The notes beneath the pieces are model-generated. The model saw only the letters and a list, made by a program, of their open reading frames with translations. It did not search any database and was not told the origin of the DNA. Source: an uncultured Bacteroidales bacterium (GTDB lineage Bacteria; Bacteroidota; Bacteroidia; Bacteroidales; Salinivirgaceae). Taken from it: a stretch of DNA of 64,000 nucleotides. Every line of letters starts with the position of its first letter. The first letter of the stretch is position 1. The position numbers and the translations under genes were made by a program. The DNA lies in the NCBI GenBank assembly GCA_937981765.1, contig CALJOM010000001.1, positions 215,778 through 279,777 of the forward strand, in the 5' to 3' direction. Below, one piece after another: positions 17,843-26,454 of the stretch.

Positions 17843-19789
17843 ATGGAACGAGTTAAATTATCGATTGTAATTGTAAACTATAACGTTCGCTTTTTTCTTG
17901 AGCAATGCCTTCATTCGGTACGTAAAGCTTGTCAAAAACTTTCGTGTGAAATTTTTGTTGTCGACAATAACTCCCAGGATTTTAGTTGCCAGATGGTAAA
18001 AACAAAATTTTTGGAGGTTATTTTAATAGAGAATAAATCAAACGTTGGTTTTTCGGCGGCGAATAATCAAGCCATTCGTGTAGCAAAAGGTGAATATATT
18101 TTGTTATTGAATCCCGACACCATTGTCCAAGAAGATACCTTTCATAAAACAATTGAATTCATGGATCAACACCCCGACGCCGGTGGTTTGGGTGTAAAAA
18201 TGATTGATGGTAACGGAAAATTTCTTCCTGAATCGAAACGCGGATTACCAACCCCTCTCACGGCCTTTTTCAAAATTTTTGGTCTTAGTAAGCTCTTCCC
18301 AAAATCAAAACTATTTGGAAAATATCATTTAACCTATTTGGATAGAGATTCTATTCACGAGGTTGATGTTTTGTCGGGCGCCTTTATGTTACTTCGAAAA
18401 GATGTGCTTGATAAAATAGGGTTGCTCGATGAAAATTTTTTTATGTATGGAGAAGATATTGATTTGTCATACAGGGTCCAGCAAGCCGGCTACAAAAACT
18501 ATTATTTTCCGCATACAACTATTGTTCATTACAAAGGAGAAAGCACCAAAAAACAGAGCCTGAATTATGTTCGTGTTTTCTATAATGCCATGGAAATTTT
18601 TTACAAAAAGCATTTTCATGGGAAGTTTTCCACTCTGTTAACGCCGGCCATTAAAGTGGCAATCTATTTAAGAGCATTTTTGGCGATTGCCAACCGAATT
18701 GTCAGAAAAGTTTGGATTCCATTGACCGATGCAATTCTTATGTGGGGGTTTTTCTGGATAGTTTTACCCTTCTGGGAAGTTTTTAAATTTGGACAGAATG
18801 GAGTATACCCAGATACATATTTGCAGATAGTTGTCCCGATATATATATTCATTATATTTGTGGCTGTACTGTTTTCTGGCGGCTACGATCATCCATACAG
18901 GCATAAACGTTTTATCCGCGGAGTTTTTATAGGGTTCGGATCTATATTGTTGTTTTACAGTCTTTTGAGCGAAGAGCTTCGTTTTTCGCGAGCAATGATA
19001 CTTTTTTCCATGATGTTTGCCTCAACTTTTTTGCCATTGTTGCGATACGTTTATGGGGTATTTGGAATTGATAATTATGCAGGACTTTTGCCTTACGACA
19101 CACGGGTGCTGATTGCCGGTAATGAAGATGAAGAAAAACAAACCCTAGAAATTTTACGAGATGAATATCCGAATTCCATTATCGGACGAGTTAACAATAA
19201 TGCAGAAGATACAAAAAAATTAGGTTCGTTGGAAGACCTGCCGGATGTGGTGCGAATTTGGAATATCGATGAAATTATTTTCTGTTCCACTTCAATTCCA
19301 ATCTCCGAAATTATAAACGCAATGATGCATAGCGAATTGGAAGGTGTTAAATTCAAAATCGCCACCCCCGATAACGTTTCAATTATTGGTAGCAGTTATA
19401 TAATTTCCGGTGACCCACTTTTTAATGTTGAAATCAATAGCATTTCAAAACCCATCAATAAAAGGCTAAAACGGACTTTTGATGTTGTTGTTGCCGGAGG
19501 AATTGTACTCTTTTTCCCTTTCATATTTTGGACAATTAATAATTCTCTTAGAGCTGTCAAAAACTCAGTTCAGATTCTATTGGGTAAAAAATCATGGATA
19601 GGCTATCATCAATCGGAAAGTGCCACCCTACCTAAAATTAAACCGGGAGTGTTATCGCCCGTACCTTTAGGACGAGTACAAATAAATCAATCAACTATCG
19701 ATAAAATTAATTTTCTCTACGCCAAGGATTACAAAGTGATTAACGACTTGGCTATTCTCCTGCGTAACTGGAAACATTTAGGAAAATAA
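17843..19789 (+). CDS. family 2 glycosyltransferase fused to a degenerate polyprenol-phosphate sugar transferase
   Basis: A 648-residue fusion. Residues 1-260 are a GT-A family 2 glycosyltransferase (LSIVIVNYNVRFFLEQC, VVDNNSQD, LLNPDT, FFMYGEDIDLSYR), rhamnosyltransferase-like. Residues 285-407 hold four TM helices and 415-530 a nucleotide/CoA-binding-like domain (VLIAGNEDEEKQTLEI), which is the N-terminal layout of WcaJ/PHPT sugar-phosphate transferases. The PglC-type catalytic domain then begins normally (KRTFDVVVAGGIVLF) but jumps to its end (LLGKKSWIGY, LPKIKPGVLSP, LLRNWKHLGK), omitting the segment with the catalytic Asp-Glu and RSM motif. The PGT half is thus likely a scaffold for the active GT2 half. 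The role is probably in lipid-linked surface glycan assembly. Confidence 0.82.
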   Translation: MERVKLSIVIVNYNVRFFLEQCLHSVRKACQKLSCEIFVVDNNSQDFSCQMVKTKFLEVILIENKSNVGFSAANNQAIRVAKGEYILLLNPDTIVQEDTFHKTIEFMDQHPDAGGLGVKMIDGNGKFLPESKRGLPTPLTAFFKIFGLSKLFPKSKLFGKYHLTYLDRDSIHEVDVLSGAFMLLRKDVLDKIGLLDENFFMYGEDIDLSYRVQQAGYKNYYFPHTTIVHYKGESTKKQSLNYVRVFYNAMEIFYKKHFHGKFSTLLTPAIKVAIYLRAFLAIANRIVRKVWIPLTDAILMWGFFWIVLPFWEVFKFGQNGVYPDTYLQIVVPIYIFIIFVAVLFSGGYDHPYRHKRFIRGVFIGFGSILLFYSLLSEELRFSRAMILFSMMFASTFLPLLRYVYGVFGIDNYAGLLPYDTRVLIAGNEDEEKQTLEILRDEYPNSIIGRVNNNAEDTKKLGSLEDLPDVVRIWNIDEIIFCSTSIPISEIINAMMHSELEGVKFKIATPDNVSIIGSSYIISGDPLFNVEINSISKPINKRLKRTFDVVVAGGIVLFFPFIFWTINNSLRAVKNSVQILLGKKSWIGYHQSESATLPKIKPGVLSPVPLGRVQINQSTIDKINFLYAKDYKVINDLAILLRNWKHLGK

Positions 19790-19841
19790 ACAATTTTCGG
19801 CTTCGATTGTAATCTTTATAGTTCCATCGGATTGTTTTTGG

Positions 19842-19884
19842 TTGAGATTGGCAATAATTTAGAAAATCAATTTTCTAATCTCAA
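19842..19884. repeat. AT-rich nested inverted repeat upstream of the E2 gene
   Basis: A 9-bp inner palindrome TTAGAAAAT/ATTTTCTAA (19859-19867 with 19870-19878) with a 2-nt spacer, or 8 bp if one A is left to the outer arms, sits inside outer arms TTGAGAT/ATCTCAA (19842-19848 with 19878-19884). There is no T-run next to it, so a terminator is less likely than an operator or a structured leader. Confidence 0.55.
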
Positions 19885-19956
19885 TTGTACATAGGCACAA
19901 ACAATCGTGTCAAAACTATTCGTTATGAACCCAAAGACCCTATAAACAAAACAACG

Positions 19957-21273
19957 ATGAAAAAGGTAAAAGTAGTTCTGCCCACTTTGGGTGAGGGGAT
20001 AATTGAAGCAACCCTGATGCAGTGGCTAAAGAAAAAAGGAGATAAAATTGAAGCCGATCAACCTATTGCTGAAATTGCTACCGATAAGGTCGATACTGAA
20101 GTTCTTGCACCGGTATCGGGTATTATTGACCGGTTATTATTTAACGAAGGCGATATGCCCAAAGTTGGAGACCTGATTGCTGTTATAGAAGTTGAAGATT
20201 CAGTTCAGGTTCCCGAATACCTACTGTTGACAGATAAACCCGGAATAGAAAATCAAGTTCGCCCTTTGCCAGAAAATGAAATCAAAAAAGAAGAGGTTGA
20301 GTCTTCTCATGAAGAATCAATTTTAGTAAAGTCATCCACCAAAACGTGGCTATCTCCTCTAGTCCGTTCAATTATAAAGGCTGAAAATATAACCGAGTCA
20401 GAATTCCGCACCATACAAGGAACAGGACTTTCTGGAAGAGTTACCCGCGACGACGTGATGAATTACCTAAAAAATCGAGAAACATCGCAGAAAGAAATAT
20501 CATTTTCCAAAAATACTGTCACCACAGATCGGGTTGCATCGGTTGAAACGTTTAGCTTGGAAAACGATATTGTAATTCCTATGAGCCGGATGCGGACCAT
20601 AATAGCCGAACGTATGGTTCAATCCAAGGCTATATCTCCACATGTTACATCCTTTGTTGAAGCCGATGTAACAAACATAGTCCAATGGAGAACCCGAATC
20701 AAAGATTCTTTCGAAAAACACTATAACGAAAAGATCACCTTCACCCCCATATTTGTTGAGGCTATAGTTGCGGCGTTGCGTCAATATCCAATGATTAATG
20801 TCTCGGTAAGCGGCAAAAATATTATTTTGCATAAAAAAATCAATATCGGTATGGCCACGGCCCTCCCTTCAGGAGATTTGATTGTGCCGGTAATTAAAGA
20901 TGCAGATGAAAAAAATCTGATAGGATTAACTCGAACCGTGAATGACCTCTCCAGACGTGCACGGACTAACCAACTAAAACCCGATGAAATAAAAGGAGGA
21001 ACGTTTACCTTTACTAACGTTGGAACGTTTAATAACCTAACCGGAACCCCAATTATCAATCAGCCGGAGGTTGCTATTCTAGCCATTGGAGCCATAAAAA
21101 AACGCCCGGCCGTAATCGAAACCCCGCAGGGCGATACTATTGGCATTCGACATATGGTAATACTTTCACTATCCTATGACCATCGGGTTGTTGATGGAGC
21201 TTTAGGGGGAATGTTTTTAGCCAAAGTGGCAGAGATTTTGGAAAATTTTGATCCTAATAAGCAAATTTTTTAA
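19957..21273 (+). CDS. 2-oxoacid dehydrogenase E2 component (lipoyl acyltransferase)
   Basis: A 438-residue dihydrolipoamide acyltransferase; the ATG at 19957 directly precedes the conserved lipoyl start, so I reject the longer frame. Lipoyl domain at 1-78 with lipoylated Lys44 in EIATDKVDTEV; a peripheral subunit-binding domain at about 130-170 (LSPLVRSIIKAENI, GRVTRDDVMNYL); a catalytic domain from 205 to the end with the active-site DHRVVDG (His409, Asp413). It transfers acyl groups from lipoyl to CoA in a pyruvate, 2-oxoglutarate or branched-chain complex. The sequence alone does not decide which. E1 and E3 genes are not adjacent, unlike in many operons. Confidence 0.9.
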   Translation: MKKVKVVLPTLGEGIIEATLMQWLKKKGDKIEADQPIAEIATDKVDTEVLAPVSGIIDRLLFNEGDMPKVGDLIAVIEVEDSVQVPEYLLLTDKPGIENQVRPLPENEIKKEEVESSHEESILVKSSTKTWLSPLVRSIIKAENITESEFRTIQGTGLSGRVTRDDVMNYLKNRETSQKEISFSKNTVTTDRVASVETFSLENDIVIPMSRMRTIIAERMVQSKAISPHVTSFVEADVTNIVQWRTRIKDSFEKHYNEKITFTPIFVEAIVAALRQYPMINVSVSGKNIILHKKINIGMATALPSGDLIVPVIKDADEKNLIGLTRTVNDLSRRARTNQLKPDEIKGGTFTFTNVGTFNNLTGTPIINQPEVAILAIGAIKKRPAVIETPQGDTIGIRHMVILSLSYDHRVVDGALGGMFLAKVAEILENFDPNKQIF

Positions 21274-21306
21274 CAATTTTCCCCACCAGATTAAACCATA
21301 AGCGCT

Positions 21307-21314
21307 TATTTTTG
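21307..21314 (+). promoter_or_regulatory. -7 box before the small membrane protein/Spy-like pair
   Basis: TATTTTTG is an exact TAnnTTTG match 26 nt before the ATG at 21341. No good -33 TTTG is present. Confidence 0.4.
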
Positions 21315-21340
21315 TCAAAGCATTACAAAAAAATGATGCA

Positions 21341-21733
21341 ATGGCAAAAATGCTAAACCATAAGAGACTTAAAGAAAACAAATTTGTTGTTCCAGAGGGA
21401 TATTTCGATTCTTTTGAAAAAGAGTTATTTCAAACTCTATCCGTTGAAATGCCCTCAGAAAAGCCAAACAACCGTTTCATTTTTTACCAACGTTATGTAG
21501 TTTCTGCAGCCGCCGCTATTTTAATAATTTTTGCTACGGTCTGGTTCTTTTACAACCGTATTCAAACCAATTATTATCAAAACACTGAGTATTTGCTATC
21601 CGGTTACGATCTAAACCAGTTTTATTATGAGTATGAAACTTCTGAATCTACTGAATTTACTGAATGGACCTCGGAAAACCATTTAATTTATGAATTAGAC
21701 GAACCTCTGTTCATAAGCATGCTAAATAACTAA
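21341..21733 (+). CDS. small single-pass membrane protein, anti-sigma-like
   Basis: A 130-residue protein with a short cytoplasmic N-terminus, one TM helix (about 51-70, VVSAAAAILIIFATVWFFY) and a periplasmic, Glu/Tyr/Thr-rich tail. The N-terminal phrase NKFVVPEGYFDSFEKEL is typical of a group of Bacteroidota proteins that follow ECF sigma factor genes and precede Spy/CpxP-like genes. By that analogy it could be an anti-sigma factor, but no sigma factor gene is adjacent here and there is no zinc motif, so the role is open. The Spy-like lipoprotein follows after 30 nt. Confidence 0.65.
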   Translation: MAKMLNHKRLKENKFVVPEGYFDSFEKELFQTLSVEMPSEKPNNRFIFYQRYVVSAAAAILIIFATVWFFYNRIQTNYYQNTEYLLSGYDLNQFYYEYETSESTEFTEWTSENHLIYELDEPLFISMLNN

Positions 21734-21763
21734 TGGCGTAAAAACAAACTCCACATAAAAACC

Positions 21764-22258
21764 ATGAAAATGTTTAAGAATTTTGTCTGTCTGTTTTTGG
21801 TGTTTCTGTTAAGTTGCAATTCCAAACCAGAAAAGCCCCCCAGGGATTTTTCCGATGATATGGAAGCTCCCGAAAAAATTAAAGAAACTCCTGAAATTGA
21901 ATCGGATAGAATCGCGTTTTTAAATCGACATTTGCAATTGATGCCTGAAGAAGCAAAAAAATTTTGGCCTATTTATGACCAATACAATGCAGATAAGAAA
22001 AACCTTTGGCAGCGGAAACACTCTATTCTTTTCCGTTCAAGGCCAGCCGTACAGATTTCGGCCGAAAATGCCAAAGTTTTTATTGATAGCTTACAATATA
22101 TCGATGAACAACTGCTGAATCTCGACAAGCAATTAGTTAATCAACTGTTGCAAATTTTGCCCGCGGAAAAAGTTCTTCGTATCTATCATGCAGAAAATCG
22201 TTTCCGACGTCATTTAATGAATCAATACCGCCAAAGAAGAGGACAGCGAGCTAATTAG
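21764..22258 (+). CDS. Spy/CpxP-like periplasmic lipoprotein
   Basis: A 164-residue lipoprotein (lipobox FLLSC, Cys18). The mature part is helical and charged with the Spy/CpxP-like phrase LMPEEAKKFWPIYDQYNADKK (a variant of the L-T-x-E-E-A-K-x-F-W-P motif seen in this family), followed by an amphipathic helix rich in Gln/Leu and an Arg-rich end. The family includes periplasmic chaperones and envelope-stress sensors. It is probably in one transcript with the small membrane protein upstream. It ends convergently with the next gene, the two overlapping by 8 nt. Confidence 0.7.
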   Translation: MKMFKNFVCLFLVFLLSCNSKPEKPPRDFSDDMEAPEKIKETPEIESDRIAFLNRHLQLMPEEAKKFWPIYDQYNADKKNLWQRKHSILFRSRPAVQISAENAKVFIDSLQYIDEQLLNLDKQLVNQLLQILPAEKVLRIYHAENRFRRHLMNQYRQRRGQRAN

Positions 22259-23489
22259 GGAGGTACTTTGGAAGTTGTTTCCACACCAGTTCCCAAATGT
22301 CCGCATGTGCTGTTTTTGAGATTATTATACTGGGGGAATAGGTGAAGAAGTCTTCTTCAGCCATAATTACCAAATTGATGGTATCTGAATTTGGTTTATA
22401 TACTCCTTTCAATTGATTGCCAGAAATTAGGCTGTTAAGGTAGTTATAAAACAATTGTCCAAGAAATCCAAATTCATCTTCATGAGCAGGGATGGATTTA
22501 GTAATTATTTCGGAAAGAGCTAGTTTTCTTGCCGATTTGCATACTTTCGACTCGTAGTAATTGTACTGTTTTAAGAGGATTTCTTTTAACGCGGATTCGT
22601 TGATATCTGCAGGAATTTGCGATAAGTTGTTATAGCGTGATAGGAAATAGAGGAGTCCCAATGCCAGTTTTTCTTTTTCGCTATTGAGTAGCGTAGATTT
22701 AAGTGTCTCAAGCACAAAGATGCCTTTATCGGATCGGCTTAACGATTTTTGAATCGTTTGTTCCAAAGAGTGAGCTATTTCGGAAAGGTCTAACGTTAAT
22801 AACGGGCTTACGAATATGCCAAAAACAAACATTTTATTTTTGAGGGAGTAAATAATTGTATTGGCCATCACCGAACCATAACTGTGAGAAACAACTATTA
22901 ACGTGTCGGGCGAATAATATTGTATAATTTGCAAAAAATCATTCGATGAATTCTTAATTAAATCATTATCATGATATGGTTGACTTAGTGTTTCACTGGC
23001 ACATTGGTCATCAATTCCCCGATATCCAATCATCAGAATAGAATAATGTTTTAAAACAGAGTCATTAAAATCAGGAATCAACAGATTAGAGTTTCCTGGG
23101 CCTCCATTTGTCACAACAATAATTTTGTTACTTTGGGGGTTGTAATCGGGCAAATAAAGATAGGGGATAGCCGCATATAAATCTTGCGTTTTTTTGTGTG
23201 CCAGGAATCCAAAATGAGCCGTATATCCATTATAAACTCCAATTTTATAATTCACGGAACCATATTCAGCTGCATAAATTTTTTGATCCCATGGATTAAT
23301 GCATTGCGCTTCAGCGTTTTTTTGAATTAAAACGGCAGAAATTAAAAGAAGCAGGATGCGAATCAACAATTTCATCAACCATAAGAACCCTGAAGGAAAA
23401 ATCATGACTTTCCGACTTTTGGAAGGAGAGAATAAACATTCAATTAGCGGATTGAAAATCCTACCTGCCAGGGAAACTATTTTGGTCAA
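22251..23489 (-). CDS. secreted alpha/beta hydrolase, proline iminopeptidase-like
   Basis: A 412-residue alpha/beta hydrolase. The motif TNGGPGNSN resembles the HGGPG oxyanion signature of the proline iminopeptidase (S33) family; IGYRGIDDQC follows, and the nucleophile elbow is S-H-S-Y-G in VVSHSYGSVMA. A candidate acid is in LVIMAEEDFF and a His near SKTAHADIW. A hydrophobic signal (LLIRILLLLISAVLIQ, ending NAEAQ) starts at Met39 (ATG at 23375), so the true start may be there or at Met29; the first ATG overlaps the stop of the SiaC-like gene by 4 nt, which favours coupling. The protein is likely exported to the periplasm. Substrate unknown. Confidence 0.7.
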   Translation of the reverse strand: MTKIVSLAGRIFNPLIECLFSPSKSRKVMIFPSGFLWLMKLLIRILLLLISAVLIQKNAEAQCINPWDQKIYAAEYGSVNYKIGVYNGYTAHFGFLAHKKTQDLYAAIPYLYLPDYNPQSNKIIVVTNGGPGNSNLLIPDFNDSVLKHYSILMIGYRGIDDQCASETLSQPYHDNDLIKNSSNDFLQIIQYYSPDTLIVVSHSYGSVMANTIIYSLKNKMFVFGIFVSPLLTLDLSEIAHSLEQTIQKSLSRSDKGIFVLETLKSTLLNSEKEKLALGLLYFLSRYNNLSQIPADINESALKEILLKQYNYYESKVCKSARKLALSEIITKSIPAHEDEFGFLGQLFYNYLNSLISGNQLKGVYKPNSDTINLVIMAEEDFFTYSPSIIISKTAHADIWELVWKQLPKYLPN

Positions 23490-23860
23490 TACGCTATGAG
23501 TTCAATAGGCACATCCACAATTCCCTGATAGGATGCTCCGGCATCTTCCATATCTTCATCGTCAGTCATGTAATGCCAGCGAATCAACACTTTATTTCCT
23601 GCCTGACTAATTTTTTCAAAAATTGAAAGCACGTCCATTATCTGTTTTGCAGAAGCAGAATTAAAATATTCCATTTTAAAATTAACTACTGTATCGGGAT
23701 TGGGATTTTCAGCATACTGATTGAGCCACTCAAGAATGGGTTGATAATAGGCCTTAACGTCTTCGGGCATTGATTTGCCTGAAAATTCAAATTTTCCGGC
23801 TAATTTATCGAGAATCACTGTTGGAGATTCATCTGTTCCCTGAAGATAGAGAGGTTCCAT
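23486..23860 (-). CDS. SiaC-like regulatory phosphoprotein (DUF1987)
   Basis: A 124-residue single-domain protein matching the SiaC/DUF1987 pattern: GKFEFSGKSMPEDVKAYYQPIL, then VVNFKMEYFNSASAKQIMDVL. In Pseudomonas SiaC is phosphorylated on a Thr in the YFN(T/S)xS motif by the kinase SiaB and dephosphorylated by the PP2C SiaA, and it activates a diguanylate cyclase. Here Ser68 lies at that site. No SiaA, SiaB or GGDEF gene is adjacent, and the partner in this window is a secreted alpha/beta hydrolase encoded 4 nt overlapping downstream. Family assignment is firm; the role in this organism is not. Confidence 0.85.
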   Translation of the reverse strand: MEPLYLQGTDESPTVILDKLAGKFEFSGKSMPEDVKAYYQPILEWLNQYAENPNPDTVVNFKMEYFNSASAKQIMDVLSIFEKISQAGNKVLIRWHYMTDDEDMEDAGASYQGIVDVPIELIAY

Positions 23861-23992
23861 ATAATCTTAATTTTGGATGTTATTCTTTACGAGCGCTAAA
23901 ATAGTAAAAAAACTTAAGCATTTTTAACTATTCATTAATTTTTCCGTTTTTTGTAAAATTGCGGGTTTTATTACTTGACTTTAATTTTTGCA

Positions 23993-25078
23993 ATGCAACG
24001 AATTATTTTGACCGTTATAAACGATCTTGAAACTGATCAGCGGGTTAATAGGGCTGCATTAACCCTAGTTGAACAGGGTTTTGATGTCAAGGTTATTGGT
24101 AGAAAAACCAAACAGAGTAAAAATTTTTCCCGTCCATATTTTGTCCGAAGGTTTAGAGTTTTGTTTGCAAAGTCATGGTTGTTTTACGCTGAGTATAATT
24201 TTCGTTTATTTTTCTATTTACTTTTTCAGCCCTGCGATATGATTTTTTCAAACGATGTGGATACACTTTTGCCGTGTTGGCTAGTGGCCCGAATACGAAG
24301 AAAACGGTTGGTTTTTGACAGTCATGAGTTATATTCTGAGTTACCTGAGCTGGTTGAACGACCGATGGTGCGAAACGTATGGAGAAAACTTGAGGACTGG
24401 CTTATCCCGAAAGTAGATGAAGGAATTACTGTATGCCAGCCTATTGCTGATATTTACCAACAACGATATCATAAATATTTCCATGTAATTCGTAATGTGC
24501 CTTTTTCTCTCCAAGCCATTAATTCTGAAACCAAGCCGTTCGATACGGTTCGTATTATTTATCAGGGAGCTATTAATAAAGGTCGTGGGCTGTTTCTTTT
24601 AGTTGACTCTATGGCCTATTTCCCGGAGGCACAACTCCTGATTTGTGGAGCGGGCTATGAATTTGGGCATTTGAAGAATTATGTTGATTCCAAATTTTTT
24701 AAGGAAAGAATTCATTTTCTTGGCAGGGTTGAATACGATTTACTTCCCGCAATTACTCGGACTGCCCATGTGGGGGTTTCTTTAGAGGAAGATTTGGGTC
24801 TCAATTACAGGTTTGCAAGCCCTAATAAACTTTTCGATTACATTCAAGCACAGATTCCTGTAGTGGTAAGCGATTTGCCTGTGATGGCCAATTTAGTAAA
24901 AGAGTATAAAATTGGGGAGGTTCTTTCTCAAAGAGATCCAGAAATATTGGCAAAAACGCTGAAATCTGTTGTGGAAGCTTATCGAAATGGATATTACACG
25001 GAATCCTTACAAAAAGCAGCTAAGACTTTTTCTTGGGATGTGGAAAAGAAAAAATTCTTAGCTATTTTTGGCGGATAA
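23993..25078 (+). CDS. GT-B family glycosyltransferase (group 1/4)
   Basis: A 361-residue glycosyltransferase; I take the ATG at 23993 (MQRIILTVINDLETDQRV) as the start. The N-terminal Rossmann half has the typical TDQRVNRAA and FDSHELYSELPE motifs of Bacteroidota group 1 transferases; the C-terminal nucleotide-sugar half has RIIYQGAINKGRG, FLGRVEYDLLP and FASPNKLFDYIQAQIPVV, with the Glu of the usual ExP motif replaced by the SPNKLFDY variant common in this subgroup. It would transfer a sugar in surface glycan or lipid glycosylation. It lies immediately upstream of a deacetylase-like gene (74 nt), which suggests a shared pathway. Confidence 0.88.
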   Translation: MQRIILTVINDLETDQRVNRAALTLVEQGFDVKVIGRKTKQSKNFSRPYFVRRFRVLFAKSWLFYAEYNFRLFFYLLFQPCDMIFSNDVDTLLPCWLVARIRRKRLVFDSHELYSELPELVERPMVRNVWRKLEDWLIPKVDEGITVCQPIADIYQQRYHKYFHVIRNVPFSLQAINSETKPFDTVRIIYQGAINKGRGLFLLVDSMAYFPEAQLLICGAGYEFGHLKNYVDSKFFKERIHFLGRVEYDLLPAITRTAHVGVSLEEDLGLNYRFASPNKLFDYIQAQIPVVVSDLPVMANLVKEYKIGEVLSQRDPEILAKTLKSVVEAYRNGYYTESLQKAAKTFSWDVEKKKFLAIFGG

Positions 25079-25152
25079 AATTTGCTAAATGATGAACTTA
25101 CTCTACAAAATATTGTTGTTCATCAGTAATCACGGAAAGAAGGAGCATATAT

Positions 25153-26454
25153 ATGTTGTTAATTTACGTTCACAAAATTACCCCGCGGATTGAATATATC
25201 TTCGATTTTGTTTTTAATTGTCACTTCACACTTTCATATAGGCTTACTATCGATAGAGATGAGTTTTTTTCGTATCAGGGGCCAAAGCTAAACTATTCGT
25301 ACGAGGAGTTTGATAATATTCCATGGATTTACCCAACGTTGCTGTTAGTTCAAGACGATCTGGTTCCTCAGTTTATCGACGTTGAACATTATCGAAATAC
25401 TCATGTGTTCTTTTGCAGAGATAAAGGATCTTTGCCTTTCGATCTATTTGCTGCATCGTTTTATTTGCTGACCCGTCATGAGGAATATTTTGAAAGCAAT
25501 GTTGACCGATTCGGAAGATATGATCCAAGAAACAGCATTGCATGGAAAAAAGGTTTTTTAACACAACCTGTTGTTAATCTATGGCTTGAGTGGCTTTTAG
25601 AACTATTGCTCTCATTCTACCCGTCGTTAGAATATAAAGCACCCACCTATAAGTTTGTTCCAACCATCGATATCGACAATGCCTATGCCTATCAGCGCAA
25701 AGGATTTTTGCGGCAGTTTGGCGGGTTAGTGCGTTCGCTGGCATTAGGTAATATTCGGGAAGCCGGCGAGCGGTTACGGGTTCATATAGGTATGGAACAG
25801 GATCCGTATGACACGTATGACCAATTATATGAAATCCATTACCGATTTAATCTTACACCATATTTTTTCTTTTTATTGGCAAACTATGGTGGCCATGATA
25901 GAGCAATATCGGTAAACGATAAAGAGTTTCAGAGTCTCATCTTAAAACACGCTCAGAAATTTAATGTTGGACTGCATCCCTCATTTTCATCGTTTTTCGA
26001 TATAAGTGTGCTACGAAATGAGGTAGAGTGGTTGTCGTCCATACTTGGAAAAGATGTGGAATATAGCCGGTTCCATTTTGTGAAATTTGCCTTGCCCCAA
26101 AGTTACGAAAACCTTTTAGCGGTTAATATCAAGCACGATTTCAGCATGGGATATCCTTCACGATTAGGATTTCGTTGCGGTTATGCCGGTGATTACAAGT
26201 TTTTTAACCTTAAGACCAATAAAGCGACTGACTTAACTATCCATCCGTTTCAGGCTATGGATGCTGCATTAAACTTTTATATGAAACTGGACCCTGACAC
26301 TGCTGTGGAACATGTTCGACAAATCATTGATAGTATTAAGAAAGTGAATGGAACATTTAGCATGGTATGGCACAATGAATCGTTGAGCAATCGGAATTCC
26401 TGGCAGGGTTGGAGACTGGTTTATGAACAGATAGTTCGTTATGCTGTTGAATAA
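25153..26454 (+). CDS. polysaccharide deacetylase-like protein
   Basis: A 433-residue protein of the Bacteroidota polysaccharide-deacetylase-like group. A family-specific N-terminal domain (1-160, with DLFAASFYLLTRHEEY and DRFGRYDP) precedes a NodB-like barrel: FVPTIDIDNAYAY carries the Asp pair, VGLHPSFSS replaces the H-x3-H motif, and MVWHNESLS holds a late His. The reaction would be hydrolysis of an acetyl group from a glycan, but the metal site differs from standard NodB enzymes. An AGGAG sequence lies 7 nt before the start codon, which is unusual in this window. It follows a glycosyltransferase and its end overlaps the ClC gene by 14 nt. Confidence 0.8.
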   Translation: MLLIYVHKITPRIEYIFDFVFNCHFTLSYRLTIDRDEFFSYQGPKLNYSYEEFDNIPWIYPTLLLVQDDLVPQFIDVEHYRNTHVFFCRDKGSLPFDLFAASFYLLTRHEEYFESNVDRFGRYDPRNSIAWKKGFLTQPVVNLWLEWLLELLLSFYPSLEYKAPTYKFVPTIDIDNAYAYQRKGFLRQFGGLVRSLALGNIREAGERLRVHIGMEQDPYDTYDQLYEIHYRFNLTPYFFFLLANYGGHDRAISVNDKEFQSLILKHAQKFNVGLHPSFSSFFDISVLRNEVEWLSSILGKDVEYSRFHFVKFALPQSYENLLAVNIKHDFSMGYPSRLGFRCGYAGDYKFFNLKTNKATDLTIHPFQAMDAALNFYMKLDPDTAVEHVRQIIDSIKKVNGTFSMVWHNESLSNRNSWQGWRLVYEQIVRYAVE

